A DNA stretch of 64,000 nucleotides, taken from contig NZ_CP107995.1 in NCBI RefSeq assembly GCF_036116635.1, positions 5,394,001 to 5,458,000 of the forward strand. Direction: 5' to 3'. Under the pieces are notes generated by a model, which made no database searches, was not told where the DNA came from, and saw only the letters and a program-made list of their open reading frames with translations. This document shows positions 61,057-64,000 of the stretch, in pieces. Position numbers and translations under genes: made by a program. This DNA is from Amycolatopsis sp. NBC_00345. GTDB taxonomy: Bacteria; Actinomycetota; Actinomycetes; Mycobacteriales; Pseudonocardiaceae. Position 1 is the stretch's first letter. Each line of letters starts with the position of its first letter.

Positions 61057-62664
61057 TTACAGCAACGGCGGGACCGCCGGGTCGGTGGGAATCTCGAACA
61101 GCGCGGGCTTCCGTGCAGCGAGCGCGTCTTTCACCAGCGCGGCGAGCGTCGCGGGATCTTCGACGCGGCGCCCGGGCACGCCGTAACCCTCAGCCAGGCT
61201 GACCGCGTCGAGGCCGGGCAGGTCGAGGCCCGGCACCGCGCCCTCCACGTGGTTGAACCCGGCGAACGCCTTGAGGATCGCGTACTCCCGGTTGGCCAGC
61301 ACCACCGTCACGATCGGGGCGCCGGCCTGGGCGGCCGTCCACAGGGCGGACGAGCTGTAGTGCAGCGAGCCGTCGCCGATGATGGCCAGCACCGGGCGGG
61401 ACGGGTCGGCGATCGCCGCGCCGACGCCCGCCGCCAGGCCGTACCCGAGGCCGCCGCTGGGAGTGGTGAGGAAACTGTCCGGAGTGGACAGACGGACCCG
61501 GTCGTGGAACTCCGCCAGGTTGGACGGCGACTCCTGCGCCACCCGCACCTGCGGGGTGATCACGCCGGCCAGGTGCGCGTACACACTGTCCGAAGTGGGC
61601 CGTCCCGTCGTCCCGGTGGCCGCCACCGGGCGCACGGGCCGGGGCTCCGGCACCGTTCGCTTCCGCTCCGCCACCCGGCCGGCCAGCTCGGCCAGCGCCC
61701 GGCCCGGATCGCCGATGATCGAGGTGCCCAGTGGCGCGCGGGCCGCCTCGTCCGGGTCGTCGGTCAGGTGGAACAGCTTCGCGCCCGGCGAGATGTAACG
61801 GCCGGGCGAGTACGGGTAACAGGTGAACGCGGGCGCGCCGACGACCAGCACCACGTCGTACCCGGCCAGCCGCTCGCCGATCTGGCTGGCCCCGAACGGC
61901 AGGAAACCGCGGAACCACGGCGAAGTCTCGTCGAACACGTTCCGGCCCGAGGACGGTGCGGTGAACACCTCCAGCCCGGCCCGCTCGGCCAGGCGATGGG
62001 CGTTCTCCCAGTCCCCCTCGGCGGTCGCCGCCGCGCCCAGCACCAGCGCCGGGCGCGACGCGCCGTCCACGGCCCGGACCACCTCGGCCACGGCGTCCGC
62101 GGCCGGCTCGGTGCGGTACCGGACCACGCGGGCCGCCAGATCGTCCACTTCGGACTGATCAGCGGAGGCGGACCAGTCGTCCATCGGCAGGCTCACGAAC
62201 ACCGGGCCCGAGGGGGCCGTTCGCGCCGTGTGCACCGCCCGCGCCAGCGCGGCCGGCACGTCCTGCGGCCGCGGCGGCTCGAACGACCACTTCACCGCCG
62301 GGCGCGGCACCGTCGTGGCGTCCACGTTCACCAGCCAGTTCTGCTGCGTGATCATCGCCCGGACCTGCTGGCCCGCCGTCACCACCAGCGGCGCCCGGCT
62401 CCACGCCGCGGTCAGCAGGCTGCCCACCGCGTTGCCCAGCCCCGGACCGGTGTGCAGGTTGACCAGCACCGGCTTGCGCGTGACCTGCGCGTATCCGTCG
62501 GCCATCAGCACCACGGCCGCCTCCTGCAGGCCCAGGTAATACCGCAGGTCAGGCGGGAACCCGGCCAGCATGGTCAGCTCGGTCGAGCCCGGGTTGCCGA
62601 ACACCGCGTCCACCCCGAGCGAACGCAGCATCGCCCAGACCTGCTCACGCAACGACGCCGCCAT
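61057..62664 (-). CDS. ThDP-dependent decarboxylase, benzoylformate decarboxylase-like
   Basis: This is a 535-residue thiamine diphosphate enzyme closest to benzoylformate decarboxylase. Ser27 (NPGSTEL), cofactor-activating Glu48 (LQEAAV) and His71 (NLHTGPG) correspond to Ser26, Glu47 and His70 of the Pseudomonas putida enzyme. The ThDP motif GDGSLHYSSSALWTAAQAGA continues to VTVVLANREYAILK. The fourth active-site residue, His281 there, appears to be Tyr here (FTCYPYSPGRYISPG). It should decarboxylate an aryl 2-oxo acid, but specificity may be altered. There is no mandelate pathway gene beside it. Confidence 0.85.
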   Translation of the reverse strand: MAASLREQVWAMLRSLGVDAVFGNPGSTELTMLAGFPPDLRYYLGLQEAAVVLMADGYAQVTRKPVLVNLHTGPGLGNAVGSLLTAAWSRAPLVVTAGQQVRAMITQQNWLVNVDATTVPRPAVKWSFEPPRPQDVPAALARAVHTARTAPSGPVFVSLPMDDWSASADQSEVDDLAARVVRYRTEPAADAVAEVVRAVDGASRPALVLGAAATAEGDWENAHRLAERAGLEVFTAPSSGRNVFDETSPWFRGFLPFGASQIGERLAGYDVVLVVGAPAFTCYPYSPGRYISPGAKLFHLTDDPDEAARAPLGTSIIGDPGRALAELAGRVAERKRTVPEPRPVRPVAATGTTGRPTSDSVYAHLAGVITPQVRVAQESPSNLAEFHDRVRLSTPDSFLTTPSGGLGYGLAAGVGAAIADPSRPVLAIIGDGSLHYSSSALWTAAQAGAPIVTVVLANREYAILKAFAGFNHVEGAVPGLDLPGLDAVSLAEGYGVPGRRVEDPATLAALVKDALAARKPALFEIPTDPAVPPLL

Positions 62665-62737
62665 GGCCGCCCTCCTCGTCCCGCTCAGCCCGCCTTTCCG
62701 TTACCTTCGCACGCACTCCGGTCCGGTGCTGTTCGGG

Positions 62738-64000
62738 TCAGCTCCGGTTCAGCGTGGCTCCCTGGGGGCCGGAGGTGTGCGAGAGCAGCTTGGCGAAGCA
62801 GTTGTTGGCATCGATCCCGGCCGCATCGCACCACGAGTTGGCCGCCGGGCCGGAGGTGTAGCCCTGCGGCAGCACGATGACCCAGTAGCCGGCGTTCTTG
62901 AACGTCGAATAGGAGCCCGACGAGAGCAGCAGCGCGCTCGGCTGCCGGCTCTTCAGCTGCCGGTAGTGGGCCAGGATGGCGGCGTTGCCGTAGGTGATCC
63001 CGTCGTCCTGGGTGCCGACCGCCTTGGACGACAGCTGCGGGACCCACTGCCCGGCCAGTTCCTCGACCTGGGGGTAGTCCGCGGCCGCCTGCGCCCGCAG
63101 CACCGCCTCCGGGTCGGCGTCCACGGTGGCGGGGGCGGTCTCCGTGGTGGTGACGGGCGCGGGGTACGAAGTGCTGGGATCGGGGACGTAGTAGCCGGGG
63201 CCGGCCCCGCTCTGCGACGTCCCGGTGCTCGGGGACGTCCCGGTGCTCAGGGACGTCCCGCTGGTCAGCGCCGTGCCGGCCGTCGCGCTGCCGCGGGAGA
63301 CCGTGTACATCACCCCCGCCCCGACCAGGACCACGAGGAGGCCCAGTACGACAACGGCCGCCACGACGTACGAGCTGCGCGCAGGCGGCTGCACCATCGC
63401 GGCTTGCTGCGGGCGGTACTGCGGCGGATAAAGCGACTGTTGGACGGTCGGCATGGGCTGCGGAGTCCGGACCCCCTGGGGCACCGGCGGCAGCGGCTGG
63501 AACTGCGTCGTGGGCGGGGGCGGCCGGTGGGCGTCGGCGGCCAGGTCCAGCTGCCGGAGCGCGTTGTCGTCGAACTGCGTGTCGTTCAGCAGGAACGCTT
63601 CCCTCAGCGCATCAACCCACTCCGCGGGCGTCGCCCTTCCCTTCTCCCGCAAGGGATCCGACAGGGTCCGGTGCAGCAGGCCGGCCAGCGGCGCGGGGAA
63701 GCCGGCCGGGATCTGGGACGGTCGCGGCCACGAGCCGTCGGGGTTCTGGTCCAGGTTCCCCGGCACGAGCAGCAGGCCGCGGTACATGGCCAGCGCGAGC
63801 GCGTACCAGTCGCTGTAGCGGTCGTGCGCGGTGATGGCCCCGGTGACCACCCGCGGGTCGACCCAGTGCGGGGTCTTCATGCCCTTCGGCTCGATGCGGT
63901 CCGCGGGCTGGAGCCCGTCCGCGTCGATCAGCACGGCCCCCGGCGAAGGAGCCTCGCGCCAGACGATGTTGGCGTCCGAGAAGTCCCCGTGCGCCAGGCC
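62738..64000 (-). CDS. Kinase-like membrane protein, N-terminus outside window
   Basis: The frame is open to base 64000, so the protein starts beyond the window. The visible part opens with a kinase catalytic loop HGDFSDANIVW and a DFG-like LIDADG, followed by the C-lobe (TPHWVDPRV; DWYALALAMYRGLL). Then come a proline-rich linker, one membrane span (about nt 63305-63365, VVAAVVVLGLLVVLVGAGVM), a Ser/Thr-rich stalk and an extracytoplasmic domain with two Cys (SWCDAAGIDANNCFAK), resembling small sensor domains. It is probably a Ser/Thr kinase-like receptor of the YegI type. Confidence 0.8.
   Translation of the reverse strand, partial: GLAHGDFSDANIVWREAPSPGAVLIDADGLQPADRIEPKGMKTPHWVDPRVVTGAITAHDRYSDWYALALAMYRGLLLVPGNLDQNPDGSWPRPSQIPAGFPAPLAGLLHRTLSDPLREKGRATPAEWVDALREAFLLNDTQFDDNALRQLDLAADAHRPPPPTTQFQPLPPVPQGVRTPQPMPTVQQSLYPPQYRPQQAAMVQPPARSSYVVAAVVVLGLLVVLVGAGVMYTVSRGSATAGTALTSGTSLSTGTSPSTGTSQSGAGPGYYVPDPSTSYPAPVTTTETAPATVDADPEAVLRAQAAADYPQVEELAGQWVPQLSSKAVGTQDDGITYGNAAILAHYRQLKSRQPSALLLSSGSYSTFKNAGYWVIVLPQGYTSGPAANSWCDAAGIDANNCFAKLLSHTSGPQGATLNRS

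Overview
The window is high-GC actinobacterial DNA. GTG and TTG starts, purine-rich ribosome binding sites, tight operons, TetR/AsnC/two-component regulators, a stand-alone IF-1 paralogue and an MSMEG_0565-0572-type gene set together suggest a large-genome Pseudonocardiaceae member, probably Amycolatopsis or a close relative. That assignment is an inference from gene content and base composition. No rRNA, tRNA or CRISPR array was seen.

Layout. 0-3.3 kb: the 3' part of a GGDEF diguanylate cyclase and an ABC-2 exporter pair. 3.2-9.4 kb: small metabolic genes (dienelactone hydrolase, NAD(P)-binding oxidoreductase, DUF3500 protein, amidase) mixed with gene remnants. 9.4-15.4 kb: a two-component system divergent from a lipoprotein / membrane-fusion adaptor / MacB-like ATPase / FtsX-type permease operon, which looks like a sense-and-export module. 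15.5-19.9 kb: alpha/beta hydrolases, a double-domain universal stress protein and several decayed genes (MarR-like, SnoaL-like, FAD monooxygenase). 19.3-26.2 kb: a SnoaL-like protein and its divergent TetR regulator with paired operators, an OGG-fold protein, a flavodoxin, a second IF-1 gene behind a GNAT gene with a uORF-hairpin leader, an FAD monooxygenase and a PIG-L deacetylase. 26.4-27.9 kb: RidA and MtnA.

27.9-36.0 kb is the most notable part. It is a minus-strand operon of the Nit1C / MSMEG_0565-0572 'nitrogen starvation' type: flavin oxidoreductase, amidohydrolase, MSMEG_0572/Sll0783 protein, radical SAM protein, GNAT fused to an AIR-synthase-like domain, two nitrilase-superfamily proteins and a glycosyltransferase. 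Clusters of this type have been linked to growth on cyanide as nitrogen source. One of the two nitrilase paralogues has lost its catalytic Glu and Cys, and a hairpin-forming interspersed repeat sits inside the operon.

36.2-38.3 kb: a cytochrome P450 / 3Fe-4S ferredoxin operon with its divergent TetR gene and a palindromic operator. 38.3-43.7 kb: a broken phosphotransferase gene, a very strong hairpin, a large FAD/Fe-S oxidoreductase, and a branched-chain amino acid dehydrogenase divergent from an AsnC regulator. 43.8-45.6 kb: a small conserved-type protein, a GNAT and a YigZ protein. 46.2-52.2 kb: gltBD (glutamate synthase). 52.3-53.4 kb: a complete IS5-family element inserted into a copy of the interspersed repeat. 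53.6-64 kb: Dyp peroxidase, ROK kinase, secreted M1 peptidase, a NarL-type two-component system, nitroreductase, Tat-exported hydrolase, a benzoylformate-decarboxylase-like ThDP enzyme, and the C-terminal part of a kinase-like membrane protein running off the end.

Two themes recur. Nitrogen metabolism (Nit cluster, Val/Leu dehydrogenase, gltBD, amidase, RidA) is concentrated between 26 and 52 kb. Short gene remnants with deletion or frameshift scars are frequent between 4.7 and 19 kb and again at 38.3 kb.
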